From: Paroceanicella profunda
GTDB lineage: Bacteria > Pseudomonadota > Alphaproteobacteria > Rhodobacterales > Rhodobacteraceae
Reading direction: 5' to 3'
Assembly (NCBI RefSeq): GCF_005887635.2
Contig: NZ_CP040818.1
Coordinates: forward strand, 1-64,000
DNA: 64,000 nucleotides
The notes below the pieces were generated by a model. It saw nothing but the letters and a program-made list of their open reading frames with translations. It did no database searches and was not told the DNA's origin. The translations under genes were made by a program, and so were the position numbers. Positions 19,084-27,322 of the stretch are shown piece after piece; position 1 is the stretch's first letter, and every line of letters starts with the position of its first letter.

Positions 19084-19854
19084 TCAGCCCAGGCTGGCCG
19101 TCACCTCCGCCACCGCGGACCAGATCAGGTGCAGGTCCGTCGCGGCGGAGAAGCGGTGGTCCGCGCCCTTCATCACGGTGAGGCGCATGTCATGCGCCTG
19201 CGCATGGCTGATGAGGCGCATGGGCACGGTGAGGGGCACGTCCGTGTCATCCGTACCGTGCAGCAGGCGTACGGGGAACGGCAGCCTCAGCGGGCTGCGC
19301 AGCACCAGGTTGCGCCGCCCGTCCTCGATCAGCCGCGCGGTGATGATGTAGGGCTCGTCGGAATAGTCCGACGGCAGGGCCACCCGGCCGGTCGCCTCCA
19401 TCTCGGCGCGCTGCTTGTCGGAGAAGCCCTCCCACATGCTGTCCTCGGTGAAATCCGGCGCGGCGGCGATGCCCACCAGCCCGGCCACCCGCTCCGGCCG
19501 CTCCCGCGCCAGCAGGAGCGAGATCCAGCCCCCCATGGAGGAACCGACGAGGATCTGCGGCCCCATGGCCTGCGCCGCGATCACCTGCGCCGCGTCCGAG
19601 GCCCAGTCGCCGATGCAGCCGTCGAGGAAATCCTCCGAGCTCTGCCCGTGGCCGGAATAGTCGAAGCGCAGGAAGGCGCGGCCCTCCGCCCGGGCCCGTT
19701 CCTCCAGCCAGAGGGCCTTCGTGCCCTCCATGTCGGAGCGGAAGCCGCCCAGAAACACGATCCCCGGGAGATTTGCCCCATCCCCCTCCGGCATGGTTCT
19801 GATATAGGCAATCCGACGGCCTTCGGTCGTGGAATGGAAGTGCGGAGCAGTCAT
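19084..19854 (-). CDS. Alpha/beta hydrolase, ABHD10-like
   Basis: Serine esterase or thioesterase of 256 residues. Landmarks resemble ABHD10, a mitochondrial depalmitoylase/acyl-glucuronide esterase: LPGIVFLGGFRSDMEGTKA (29-47), LRFDYSGHGQSSEDF (62-76), the nucleophile elbow GPQILVGSSMGGWISLLLA with Ser106 (98-116), PVRLLHGTDDTDVP with the acid Asp (194-207), and KGADHRFS with His233. No signal peptide is seen, so it is cytoplasmic. ATG 19854 shares the CATG tetranucleotide with the ATG of the divergent glycosyltransferase gene: the two start codons overlap by two bases, leaving no separate promoter space. Met21 (19794) is an alternative but would remove conserved N-terminal strands. Confidence 0.9.
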   Translation of the reverse strand: MTAPHFHSTTEGRRIAYIRTMPEGDGANLPGIVFLGGFRSDMEGTKALWLEERARAEGRAFLRFDYSGHGQSSEDFLDGCIGDWASDAAQVIAAQAMGPQILVGSSMGGWISLLLARERPERVAGLVGIAAAPDFTEDSMWEGFSDKQRAEMEATGRVALPSDYSDEPYIITARLIEDGRRNLVLRSPLRLPFPVRLLHGTDDTDVPLTVPMRLISHAQAHDMRLTVMKGADHRFSAATDLHLIWSAVAEVTASLG

Positions 19855-21058
19855 GGAACAGTCCTCATCGGGGCAGGAGCAGGAGCACACGCGTGGCGGG
19901 CCCGACCATGCACCGGGTTTCACGGTGCTGCAACTGGTGCCGGCCCTGAACGAAGGCGGGGTGGAGCGCGGCGCGATCGAGATCTCCTCCGCCATCACCG
20001 CGGCCGGGGGACGGGCGCTGGTGGCCTCCGCCGGCGGGCGGCTGGAACAGGCGCTGCGCCGCGCCGGGGGCGAGTTGATCCGCCTGCCCGGCTTCGACGC
20101 GAAGAACCCGCTGAAACTGCCTGATTTCATCCGCGCCATCCGCGAGATCATCCTCGCGGAGAAGGTGGATATCGTCCACGCGCGCAGCCGCGGGCCGGCC
20201 TGGGCCGGATGGTTCGCCGCCCGGGCGGAGGGGTGCCCCTTCGTCACCACCTACCACGGCAGCTATTCCGAGGGCTTTCCCGGCAAGCGTCTCTACAACT
20301 CGGTGATGGCGAAGGGCCGGCCGGTGATCGCGGTGTCCGAATTCATCGCCGCGCGGGTGATGGAGCGCCACGGCGTGGCGCGCGAGGACATCGTGGTCAT
20401 CCCCCGCGGCGCCGATCTCGAGGTGTTCGACGAGGCGCTCGTCACCCCCCAGCGCACTGCCGCCATCACCGCGGACTGGGAGCTGACCGAGGACCCCCGC
20501 CCCATCGTGCTGCTGCCCGGCCGGCTGACGCGCTGGAAGGGACAGGGCCTGCTGGTGGAGGCCGCGGCGCTGATCGCGCAGGGCGGCCGGCTGCCGTTCC
20601 GCATCGTGCTGGCCGGCGGAGACCCCTACGGCGCCTTCGGCCGCGAGATCGAGGCGCAGGCGCAGGCCGCGGGGCTGATGCATGACGTGAGCCTGGTGGG
20701 CAGCGTGACCGACATGCCCGCGGCACTGAAGCTCTCCGCCGTGGTGGTCTGCCCCTCGCTGGAGCCGGAGGCCTTCGGGCGCTCGGTGGTCGAGGCCCAG
20801 GCGATGAGCCGCCCGGTGATCGCCGCGAACCACGGCGGCGCGCGCGAGACGGTGGCCGACGGCGTGTCGGGCTGGCTCGTGCCCCCCGGCGATGCCGCGG
20901 CCCTCGCCGGAGCCCTGCGCCACGCCATGGCCCTCAGCGGCGAGGAACGCGCCCGCATCGGCGCCGCGGGGCTCGAACGGGTGCGCGCACGCTACTCCAT
21001 CGCCGCGATGCAGGCCGCCACGCTGGAGGTCTATGCCGAGGTCCTGCGCCGGGGGTGA
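19853..21058 (+). CDS. Group 4 glycosyltransferase
   Basis: GT-B fold glycosyltransferase, probably acting on a lipid-linked or lipopolysaccharide acceptor at the inner membrane. The N-terminal domain begins VLQLVPALNEGGVERGAIEI (25-44); AGRSRGPAW-like HARSRGPAWAGW (about 110-121) and VTTYHGSYSEGF follow. The C-terminal donor-binding domain has VLLPGRLTRWKGQGLLVEA (about 221-239) and SLEPEAFGRSVVEAQAMSRPVIAANHGGARETV (about 301-333), including the E-x7-E pair. 401 residues. ATG 19853 has GCGGAG five bases upstream and overlaps the start codon of the divergent hydrolase; GTG 19829 is an alternative. No other sugar genes are adjacent, so acceptor and sugar are unknown. Confidence 0.9.
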   Translation: MEQSSSGQEQEHTRGGPDHAPGFTVLQLVPALNEGGVERGAIEISSAITAAGGRALVASAGGRLEQALRRAGGELIRLPGFDAKNPLKLPDFIRAIREIILAEKVDIVHARSRGPAWAGWFAARAEGCPFVTTYHGSYSEGFPGKRLYNSVMAKGRPVIAVSEFIAARVMERHGVAREDIVVIPRGADLEVFDEALVTPQRTAAITADWELTEDPRPIVLLPGRLTRWKGQGLLVEAAALIAQGGRLPFRIVLAGGDPYGAFGREIEAQAQAAGLMHDVSLVGSVTDMPAALKLSAVVVCPSLEPEAFGRSVVEAQAMSRPVIAANHGGARETVADGVSGWLVPPGDAAALAGALRHAMALSGEERARIGAAGLERVRARYSIAAMQAATLEVYAEVLRRG

Positions 21059-21166
21059 TCCACCCTGCGGACAGGGCCGGACATCCGGGCCCGGCCCGAC
21101 TATGGCTCCCCGAAGGGGCGCACCCGCTCCGGGCCATGGCCGGGGCGCGCTTGCAGGGCTCCCGCC

Positions 21167-21316
21167 CCTTCGGCCCACACCAGACACTGCCCGTCGGCCC
21201 GCACCGGGCACCGCCCCGCCGACCCACACCGGGCGCCGCCCTGTCGGCCCGCACCGGACACCGCCATGTCGGCCCACACCGGGCACCGTCCTGTCGGGCC
21301 ACACCCGGCGCCGCCC
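21167..21316. repeat. 25-bp tandem repeat, 6 units, between convergent genes
   Basis: Six 25-base units of the type TGTCGGCCCACACCGGGCAC plus 5 further bases, with 2-6 substitutions each, fill most of the 309-base gap between the glycosyltransferase and pleD stops. No gene is supported in the gap. Confidence 0.85.
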
Positions 21317-21367
21317 TGTCAAGCGCGCGGGGCCCGCCGGTGCGTCCCCCCGGCGGCGCGCGTCCGT

Positions 21368-22762
21368 TCAGGCCGCGTTGGCGACCACGGTGACCATGTT
21401 GCGGCCACCGTGCTTGGAGGCGTAGAGCGCCGCGTCGGCGCGGTTGATCAGCTCCGCCACCTCCAGCGGCTCCGGGTGGTGGCCGACGCTCACCCCGATG
21501 CTCACCGTCACCGAGAGGCCCTCGGGCACGCCGTCGACCACGAAGGGCGCCGATTCCACCGCCACGCGCATGCGCTCGGCCACCTGGGCGGCGATGCGCG
21601 CATCGACATCGGGCATGGCGACGAAGAACTCCTCGCCGCCCAGCCGCGCCACCAGATCCTCGCCGCGCACGGTCTCGCGCAGGCGGTCGGCGAACTGGCG
21701 CAACACGGCGTCCCCGGCCGGGTGGCCGTAGCGGTCGTTCACCGACTTGAAGCTGTCGAGATCGAGCATCATGGTCGCGAAACCGCGCCCGGTGGCGCGG
21801 GCACGCGCGACGATGCGCTCGAGGTGGTGGAGGGCGTAACGCCGGTTGAACAGCCCGGTGAGGGGGTCGACCATCGCAAGGCGCAGCCCGTCGCGCAGGG
21901 TGGAGCGCAGGCCGTCGGAGATCAGCTTGCGGCGGAGCTGCGCGCGCAGGCGCGCGGCCAGCTCGGCCGGGTCCGGCGGGGTGTGGAAATAATCGCTCGC
22001 GCCGAGGTCCAGAACCTGGGCGGCCAGCGCGAAATCCTCGCCCTGCACCGCGAAGAGGATGGCCGATTGCCGCGTGTCGGGATGCGAGCGCAGCGCGGCG
22101 AGCAACTGGCGCCCGTCCACCCCGTCCCGCACCTGCTGCGAGATCACGATGGCGTCCGGCGGGGCTTCGCGCACGATGTTGAGCGCCGTCTGCCCCGCGT
22201 CGCAGCTCATGGTGCGGATGCCCAGGCGGCGGCCCATCCGGGTGGCCCAGTCCTGCGCCTCCTCCGGCGGGTCGGAGACGAAGAGCACGCTGCTGCCGCC
22301 GCTGGCGATGAGCGCGTCGCCCTCCGCCAGCGTGGTGCCCGGCCCGGAGCCGCCGCAGGTGCGGTCGCGCAGGCGCAGTTCGTCGAACATCAGCTTGGAG
22401 CGCATGAGGTTGCGCACCCGGGCGAACAGGGCAAGGTCGCACAGCGGCCGGGAGAGGAAGTCGTCCGCACCCACCTCCAGGCCGCGCAGCCGCTCCTCGG
22501 GCGAATTGAGCGCCGTGATCATCACCACCGGGATATGGGCGAGGCAGGGGTCCGCCTTCAGCCGCCGGCAGACCTCGAACCCGTCGATATCGGGCATGAC
22601 CACGTCGAGCAGGATGACATCGGGTTCCTCGCGCGTGGCAAGGTCGAGCCCGTGATATCCGCTCTCTGCAAGGAGGACCGAGTAATATTGCGAAGCAAGC
22701 TTGGTCCTGAGGATGACGCGGTTGGTTTCGACGTCATCGATTACCAGAATCCGTCCAGACAT
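21368..22762 (-). CDS. pleD: PleD-type response regulator with GGDEF diguanylate cyclase
   Basis: Response regulator that makes cyclic di-GMP and in Caulobacter controls the motile-to-stalked transition. REC1 (1-120) has the phospho-acceptor Asp53 in VILLDVVMPDIDGFEV. REC2 (about 157-280) has lost the acceptor: the equivalent strand reads AIVISQQVRDG, so it is an adaptor for dimerisation. The GGDEF domain (about 290-460) has the active-site GGEEF at 375-379 and the inhibitory I-site RGED at 366-369, so it should be catalytically active and feedback-inhibited. 464 residues. The minus-strand ATG at 22762 is preceded by GGGGAG with 6-base spacing; the frame extends 12 residues further without support. 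Divergent from DUF3572, a pairing common in this order. Confidence 0.94.
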   Translation of the reverse strand: MSGRILVIDDVETNRVILRTKLASQYYSVLLAESGYHGLDLATREEPDVILLDVVMPDIDGFEVCRRLKADPCLAHIPVVMITALNSPEERLRGLEVGADDFLSRPLCDLALFARVRNLMRSKLMFDELRLRDRTCGGSGPGTTLAEGDALIASGGSSVLFVSDPPEEAQDWATRMGRRLGIRTMSCDAGQTALNIVREAPPDAIVISQQVRDGVDGRQLLAALRSHPDTRQSAILFAVQGEDFALAAQVLDLGASDYFHTPPDPAELAARLRAQLRRKLISDGLRSTLRDGLRLAMVDPLTGLFNRRYALHHLERIVARARATGRGFATMMLDLDSFKSVNDRYGHPAGDAVLRQFADRLRETVRGEDLVARLGGEEFFVAMPDVDARIAAQVAERMRVAVESAPFVVDGVPEGLSVTVSIGVSVGHHPEPLEVAELINRADAALYASKHGGRNMVTVVANAA

Positions 22763-22995
22763 CTGTGCTCCCCGAAAGCGACCACCCCCTCCCCCCACGA
22801 GGAATACCGGACATGGTCCCGCGGCCCGAACGGGCCACCTGAAATACCCTTTTTCGCCTCACGGGGACCGGACAGAACCCTTCAAGGCTCCTGCCCCGAC
22901 AGTGGCGCGAAATTTGCACCGGCACCAGAGGCTGATAGAATCGTTTTCGATCGAATGAATGATCCAACGCAACCGAGTATAGCGGAGTTCGCACC

Positions 22996-23283
22996 ATGCG
23001 TCATCACAAGCAGCCTTCGGCCGAGGAGATCGGTCTCTCCGCCTTTTCCTGGCTGCTGGAGGACCCGGACAGGGCCGGCTCCTTCCTGGGCTGGTCGGGC
23101 ACCGACCCCTCGGAGCTGGCCGGGCGGCTGGAGGACCCGGTGTTCCTGGGCTTCGTGCTCGACTTCCTGCTGATGGAGGACGAGCAGGTGACCGCCTTCT
23201 GCGCCGCGGCCGGGCTGAAGACCGACGCGCCGATGCGCGCGCGCCAGGCCCTGCCCGGCGGCGACCTGCCGAACTGGACGTGA
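22996..23283 (+). CDS. DUF3572 family protein
   Basis: A 95-residue conserved alphaproteobacterial protein of unknown function. The recognisable core is AFSWLLEDPDRAGSFLGWSG (18-37) and DPVFLGFVLDFLLMEDEQVTAFCAAAGL (about 47-74), followed by a tail ending LPGGDLPNWT. It is acidic and soluble. ATG 22996 follows GCGGAG (22982-22987), spacing 8; a TATAGC at 22978-22983 could be a -10 but no good -35 is seen. It sits divergently next to pleD and 7 bases before the HAD-like gene, probably as an operon with it. Confidence 0.85.
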   Translation: MRHHKQPSAEEIGLSAFSWLLEDPDRAGSFLGWSGTDPSELAGRLEDPVFLGFVLDFLLMEDEQVTAFCAAAGLKTDAPMRARQALPGGDLPNWT

Positions 23284-23290
23284 GCGCGGC

Positions 23291-23935
23291 ATGACCCTGG
23301 ACGCAGCATTGCACAGCGAGATCCGCGACCTGCGCCTGGACGCCGACCGGCCGCTGCTCATCGTCGACGCCGACGAGGTGCTGATCCACTTCGCCGAGCA
23401 CCTCACCCGCTGGCTTGCCGCGCAGGGCTGGGTGCTGCGCCTCACCGAGTACCGGCTGGACGGCGCGATCCGCCATGCGCAGACCGGGCAGGCCCCGGGC
23501 GCCTTCCAGCTGCGCGAACTGCTCGACGGCTTCATCGACAGCGAGACCCGGCAGCAACTGGCCGTGACCGGCGCCGCCGAGGCGCTGGCCGCGCTCTCGC
23601 GCGAGATGCAGGTGGTGGTGCTCACCAACGTGCCCGCACGGGCGCGGGCCGACCGGGTGGCCAATCTCGCCGGGCTGGGCATGGACTATCCGCTGCTCGC
23701 CAACGCCGGGCCGAAAGGGCCGGCGCTGGCCGCGCTCGCCCGGCGGATGTCGGCGCCGGTGGCCTTCGTGGACGACAGCCCGCTGCAGATCGAGAGCGCC
23801 GCGCGCCTCGCGGCCTCGGTGCGGCGCATCCACTTCAGCGGCTCGGAGATGCTGCGCACCATCCTGCCACCAGTGCCGCAGGCCCACCACGCGGCGCTGA
23901 GCTGGGAGGAGATCGCCACGCTGCTGCGCGCCTGA
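23291..23935 (+). CDS. HAD-superfamily-like protein
   Basis: A 214-residue haloacid-dehalogenase-fold protein. Motif I is LLIVDADEVLIHF (about 21-33), with DxD present but followed by E-V instead of the usual G-T; motif II is VVVLTNVP near 110-117; the lysine of motif III may be GPKGPALAALA near 139-149; motif IV is AFVDDSPLQIESAA near 158-171. It is therefore probably a phosphatase or a related degenerate member. Family members with the DADEV signature are usually annotated as hypothetical. It follows DUF3572 by 7 bases without a clear ribosome-binding site, suggesting coupled translation. Confidence 0.75.
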   Translation: MTLDAALHSEIRDLRLDADRPLLIVDADEVLIHFAEHLTRWLAAQGWVLRLTEYRLDGAIRHAQTGQAPGAFQLRELLDGFIDSETRQQLAVTGAAEALAALSREMQVVVLTNVPARARADRVANLAGLGMDYPLLANAGPKGPALAALARRMSAPVAFVDDSPLQIESAARLAASVRRIHFSGSEMLRTILPPVPQAHHAALSWEEIATLLRA

Positions 23936-24134
23936 CACGGGAGGCCCCGGGGGACTGAGGGACCGGGATCCTGCGTCCGGCGGTGGCCCGCTGCGCGCCG
24001 CACCTGACCGCTCCGCCATCGGGCGCGGCCGGCAGCCGGGGGAAGCCGTCGGATCCGGCGGCTGCCCCTCCGGGCGGCAGCGGCCTGCTGCTCGGAGCGG
24101 CCCGCGCGGGGCCGGGCCGGGCACGGCCCCCGGT

Positions 24135-24572
24135 TCAGACGGCCGCGCGGAGCGCCTCCGCTGCGGCGCGCAAGCCGTCCGGCAGGGGCACGGGGCGGCG
24201 GGTGGCCGGGTCCACGTAGACATGGGTGAAGCGGCCCTCGGCGGCGGCGAGATCCTCGTCCGGCGCGAAGAGCCCGATGCGGAAGGTGAGCGAACTGGAG
24301 CCGACGCGCTCCATCCCCAGCCCCGCGACCAGCCCGCGCGGCCAGCCCAGCGAGGCGTGGTAGACACAGCCCGTCTCCACCACCAGCCCGATGACCTCCG
24401 CCTCCGGCACCGGCAGGGCCGCCTCCTCGATCAGCCAGAGATTCACCAGCGCGTCGAAGAACTCGTAGTAGACGACATTGTTCATGTGGCCGTAGACATC
24501 ATTGTCGCGCCAGCGGGTGGTCATCTCCCGGAAATATGCATAGTTTGCGCGCGGCGCGCGGTCCTTCGGCAT
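24135..24572 (-). CDS. Hotdog-fold acyl-CoA thioesterase (4HBT family)
   Basis: A 145-residue single-hotdog protein of the 4-hydroxybenzoyl-CoA thioesterase family. The active-site signature is TRWRDNDVYGHMNNVVYYEFFDALVNLWL (about 19-47), where Asp of DNDVYGHMNN is the catalytic residue. Substrate-pocket segments VVETGCVYHASLGWPRGLVAGLGMERVGSSSLTF follow. It probably hydrolyses an acyl- or aroyl-CoA in the cytoplasm; the substrate is not decidable. ATG 24572 follows GAGGCGAGGCCC. It is divergent from the phosphoglycolate-phosphatase-like gene with only 62 bases between starts, and convergent with the HAD-like gene to its left. Confidence 0.88.
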   Translation of the reverse strand: MPKDRAPRANYAYFREMTTRWRDNDVYGHMNNVVYYEFFDALVNLWLIEEAALPVPEAEVIGLVVETGCVYHASLGWPRGLVAGLGMERVGSSSLTFRIGLFAPDEDLAAAEGRFTHVYVDPATRRPVPLPDGLRAAAEALRAAV

Positions 24573-24634
24573 GGGCCTCGCCTCATCGTTTCCCGCGGCC
24601 CAGGCGCCGCGCTGCCGCCCGGAGGATTGCCGCG

Positions 24635-25330
24635 ATGCACGAGCGGATCAAGGGGCTGCTGTTCGACAAGGACGGCACGCTGTTCGACTTCCAGTCCTCC
24701 TGGGCACCGGTGTTCGCCCGGGTCGTGGCGGAACTGGCCGGAGATGACGCCGCGCGGGCCGGCGCGCTCTGCGCCGCCGGGGGCTTCGATGCCGGGCGCG
24801 GGCGCTTCACCCCGGCCTCCCCGGTGATCGCCGGCACCTCGGCCGACATTGCCGCCTGCCTGCTGCCGCACCTGCCGGGCTGGGACGCGGAGCGGCTGGA
24901 AGAGCTGCTCAACCGCCGGGCCACCGGGGTGGCGATGTCTCCCGTCACCGATCTCGCCGCCTTCACCGGCCGGCTGCGCCGCGCCGGGCTGCGCACCGGC
25001 GTCGCCACCAATGACGGCGAGACCGCGGCGCGCAGCCACCTGGGCGCCGCCGCCGCCGGCTTCGACTACATCGCCGGCTATGACAGCGGCTACGGCGCGA
25101 AGCCGGGGCCGGGCATGGTGGAGGGGTTCCTCGCCGTCACCGGGCTCGCGCCGCGGGAAGTGGCGATGGTCGGCGACAGCCTGCACGACCTCGTCGCCGC
25201 CCGCGCCGCCGGCACGCTCGCCATCGCCGTGCTCACCGGCGTGGCCGGCGCCGCGGATCTCGCCCCGCATGCCGACCTCGTGTTCGACAGCATCGCCGAC
25301 CTGCCCGCCTGGCTGGAGATCGCCCCATGA
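24635..25330 (+). CDS. HAD-IA family phosphatase, phosphoglycolate phosphatase-like
   Basis: Phosphatase of 231 residues with all four HAD motifs: LLFDKDGTLFDF (8-19), VATNDGE with motif II Thr (about 124-130), the lysine in YGAKPGPGMVEGF (about 150-162), and VAMVGDSLHDLVAARAAG (about 172-189). A helical cap of about 100 residues separates motifs I and II, as in Gph/PGP enzymes. It likely acts on phosphoglycolate or another small phosphoester. ATG 24635 follows GGAGG (24621-24625) by 9 bases; a longer frame starting at 24536 overlaps the divergent thioesterase gene. Its last codon overlaps the next start (ATGA). Confidence 0.88.
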   Translation: MHERIKGLLFDKDGTLFDFQSSWAPVFARVVAELAGDDAARAGALCAAGGFDAGRGRFTPASPVIAGTSADIAACLLPHLPGWDAERLEELLNRRATGVAMSPVTDLAAFTGRLRRAGLRTGVATNDGETAARSHLGAAAAGFDYIAGYDSGYGAKPGPGMVEGFLAVTGLAPREVAMVGDSLHDLVAARAAGTLAIAVLTGVAGAADLAPHADLVFDSIADLPAWLEIAP

Positions 25331-25842
25331 CGACCGCCCCCTCCCCCATCGCCCGCCTGGGCTGCGCCGCGCCGCGCCGGGTGATCGCCACGGCCGTTCT
25401 GGGCGCATTGGGCGTGTTCCTGCTGGTGCTCGCGGTGGAGCAGGCGGGCAGCGGCGCGTGGAAGACCCTCGTCCTGGCGCTGGCCGGGCTGGGCACGCTG
25501 GCGCTCACCCTGCTGGTCTGGCGCGCCACCGGCAGCACGGTGCTGCTCACGGAAGAGGCCCTCACCACCTCCGAGGGCACCCTGCTCTGCCCGGTGAGCG
25601 AGATCGTCGCGGTGGAGAGCGGGTTCCTCGCCTTCCGCCCGGCGAACGGTTTCGTGCTGCGGCTGAAGAGCCCGGCCCCGCGCGGCTTCGCGCCCGGCCT
25701 GTGGTGGCGCTTCGGGCGGCGGCTGGGCGTGGGCGGCTCGGTCTCCGCGCAGGAGGCGAAGGTGATGGCGCAGGCGATCTCGCTGCAGATCGCCGCGCGC
25801 GCCGCCCCGGCGGATGCAGCGGACCCGGCAGATCCCGCATGA
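25327..25842 (+). CDS. Two-helix membrane protein, function unknown
   Basis: A 171-residue inner-membrane protein. Two hydrophobic helices lie at about 20-38 (IATAVLGALGVFLLVLAVE) and 46-66 (TLVLALAGLGTLALTLLVWRA). A soluble C-terminal part (about 70-160) has a PH-like pattern of short beta strands, GSTVLLTEEALTTSEGTLLCPVSEIVAVE, and ends in an Ala/Asp/Pro-rich tail. It overlaps both neighbours by four bases (ATGA on each side), so it is translationally coupled to the upstream phosphatase and the downstream patatin lipoprotein. No named family is recognised. Confidence 0.8.
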   Translation: MTTAPSPIARLGCAAPRRVIATAVLGALGVFLLVLAVEQAGSGAWKTLVLALAGLGTLALTLLVWRATGSTVLLTEEALTTSEGTLLCPVSEIVAVESGFLAFRPANGFVLRLKSPAPRGFAPGLWWRFGRRLGVGGSVSAQEAKVMAQAISLQIAARAAPADAADPADPA

Positions 25843-27032
25843 TCGCGCGCCGTGCGCTGCTCGGCGGGCTGACCGCCCTGGCGGCGTGCTCCGGCCTGCC
25901 CCGGATGCCCCCGGCGATTCCGGCCCCCGAACGGGATTCCATCGCCGCGCTGCCCGGCTATGACCGCATCCGCTTCTTCGGCGACGAGGTCTCGCCCCGC
26001 GCAAGCGACATGGTCGAGATGATCGTGAACCGCCGGCGCGCGAGCCATGTCCGCCCGGGGAAGTTCGACATCCTCGCCCTCTCGGGCGGCGGATCGGACG
26101 GGGCCTACGGCGCCGGCCTGCTCACCGGCTGGAGCGCGCAAGGCGACCGGCCGGAGTTCGACGTGGTCACCGGCATCTCCACCGGCGCGCTGATCGCCCC
26201 CTTCGCCTTCCTCGGGCCGGAGGAGGACGACCAGATCGCCCATCTCTACACCAGCATCTCGCTGGACCAGATCGTGGAGTTCGCGCCGCTGAAGGCGCTG
26301 TTCGGGGCCGCCTCCCTGGGCGATTCGACGCCGCTGCTGCGGCTGCTGCGCGAGCAGATCACGCCGGAGTTCGTCGCCCGGATCGCGCAGCAGTACCAGC
26401 GCGGGCGCGTGCTGCTGATCGGCACCACCAATCTCGATGCCCAGCGCCCGGTGATCTGGGACATCGGCGCCATTGCCAGCTCCGGGCGCGAGGATGCGCC
26501 GGAGCTGATCTGCAGGGTGATGCTGGCCTCCGCCGCGATTCCCGCCGCCTTCTCGCCGGTGCTGTTCCGCGTCACGCAGAACGGCGTGGCGGGCAGCGAA
26601 CTGCATGTCGACGGCGGGGTCACCCAGTCGATCTTCGTGACGCCGCCGGGCTTCGACACCCGGCCGATCATGGACCGGCTCGGCGTGCCCCCGGAGGGCC
26701 GCGCGCTCTGGCTGATCCGCAATGCCAGCCTGCGGCCGGACTATGACCCGCTGCCGCTCGGGGTGCTCGACATCGCCCAGCGCGCGGTGAGCACGCTGAT
26801 CAAGTCGCAGACCACCGGCGATCTCTTCGGCATCCAGGCCCGGGCGAAGGAGGACGGTTTCGCCTTCCACCTCGCCTATGTGCCCGAGAGTTTCGACGAG
26901 CGCGAGACCGCGCCCTTCGACCCGCAGTACATGGCAGCCCTCTTCGCCCTCGGCCGCCGCGAGGCCGAGGCGGGCTATGACTGGAAGTCCTCCGTCTATC
27001 CCGCGACGGTCAACCCCGACGCGGGGAACTGA
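25839..27032 (+). CDS. Patatin-like phospholipase, lipoprotein
   Basis: Serine lipid acyl hydrolase of the bacterial patatin family, 397 residues. The N-terminus MIARRALLGGLTALAACSG carries a lipobox with Cys17, so export and lipid anchoring are expected. The oxyanion loop is ALSGGGSDGAYGAGLL (about 75-90), the nucleophile motif VTGISTGALIAPFAF (about 108-122, GxSxG), and the dyad aspartate is in HVDGGVTQ (about 249-256). ATG 25839 overlaps the preceding stop. Two ATGA overlaps link it to the membrane protein and the HAD phosphatase. It converges with glutamate dehydrogenase across 290 bases in which no gene or repeat is seen. Confidence 0.9.
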   Translation: MIARRALLGGLTALAACSGLPRMPPAIPAPERDSIAALPGYDRIRFFGDEVSPRASDMVEMIVNRRRASHVRPGKFDILALSGGGSDGAYGAGLLTGWSAQGDRPEFDVVTGISTGALIAPFAFLGPEEDDQIAHLYTSISLDQIVEFAPLKALFGAASLGDSTPLLRLLREQITPEFVARIAQQYQRGRVLLIGTTNLDAQRPVIWDIGAIASSGREDAPELICRVMLASAAIPAAFSPVLFRVTQNGVAGSELHVDGGVTQSIFVTPPGFDTRPIMDRLGVPPEGRALWLIRNASLRPDYDPLPLGVLDIAQRAVSTLIKSQTTGDLFGIQARAKEDGFAFHLAYVPESFDERETAPFDPQYMAALFALGRREAEAGYDWKSSVYPATVNPDAGN

Positions 27033-27322
27033 CACCCGAGGCGCGGCAAGCCGCTGCCCGGTCACGCAGCGCCTGTCATCCTCCCGCAGCTCACCCGCCA
27101 CCGGCAACGCCCGGTGCAACCACCCTCCGCCCGCCCGGAGCGGGCACGAGACCCGGCATCGGGGACAAGCGCCTCCGGCTGGCTCTGGCCGTACGCGTGC
27201 GCGACGGGACAGGCTTTGCCTGCCGCCGCCCTCACGCCCCGCCCTGCGGCGGAACCGGGCACCGAAGGTTCCCCGCTGCGCCCGGACCGGGCCCGGGCGG
27301 TTCGCTCCGGTGCCGGGCCGTG

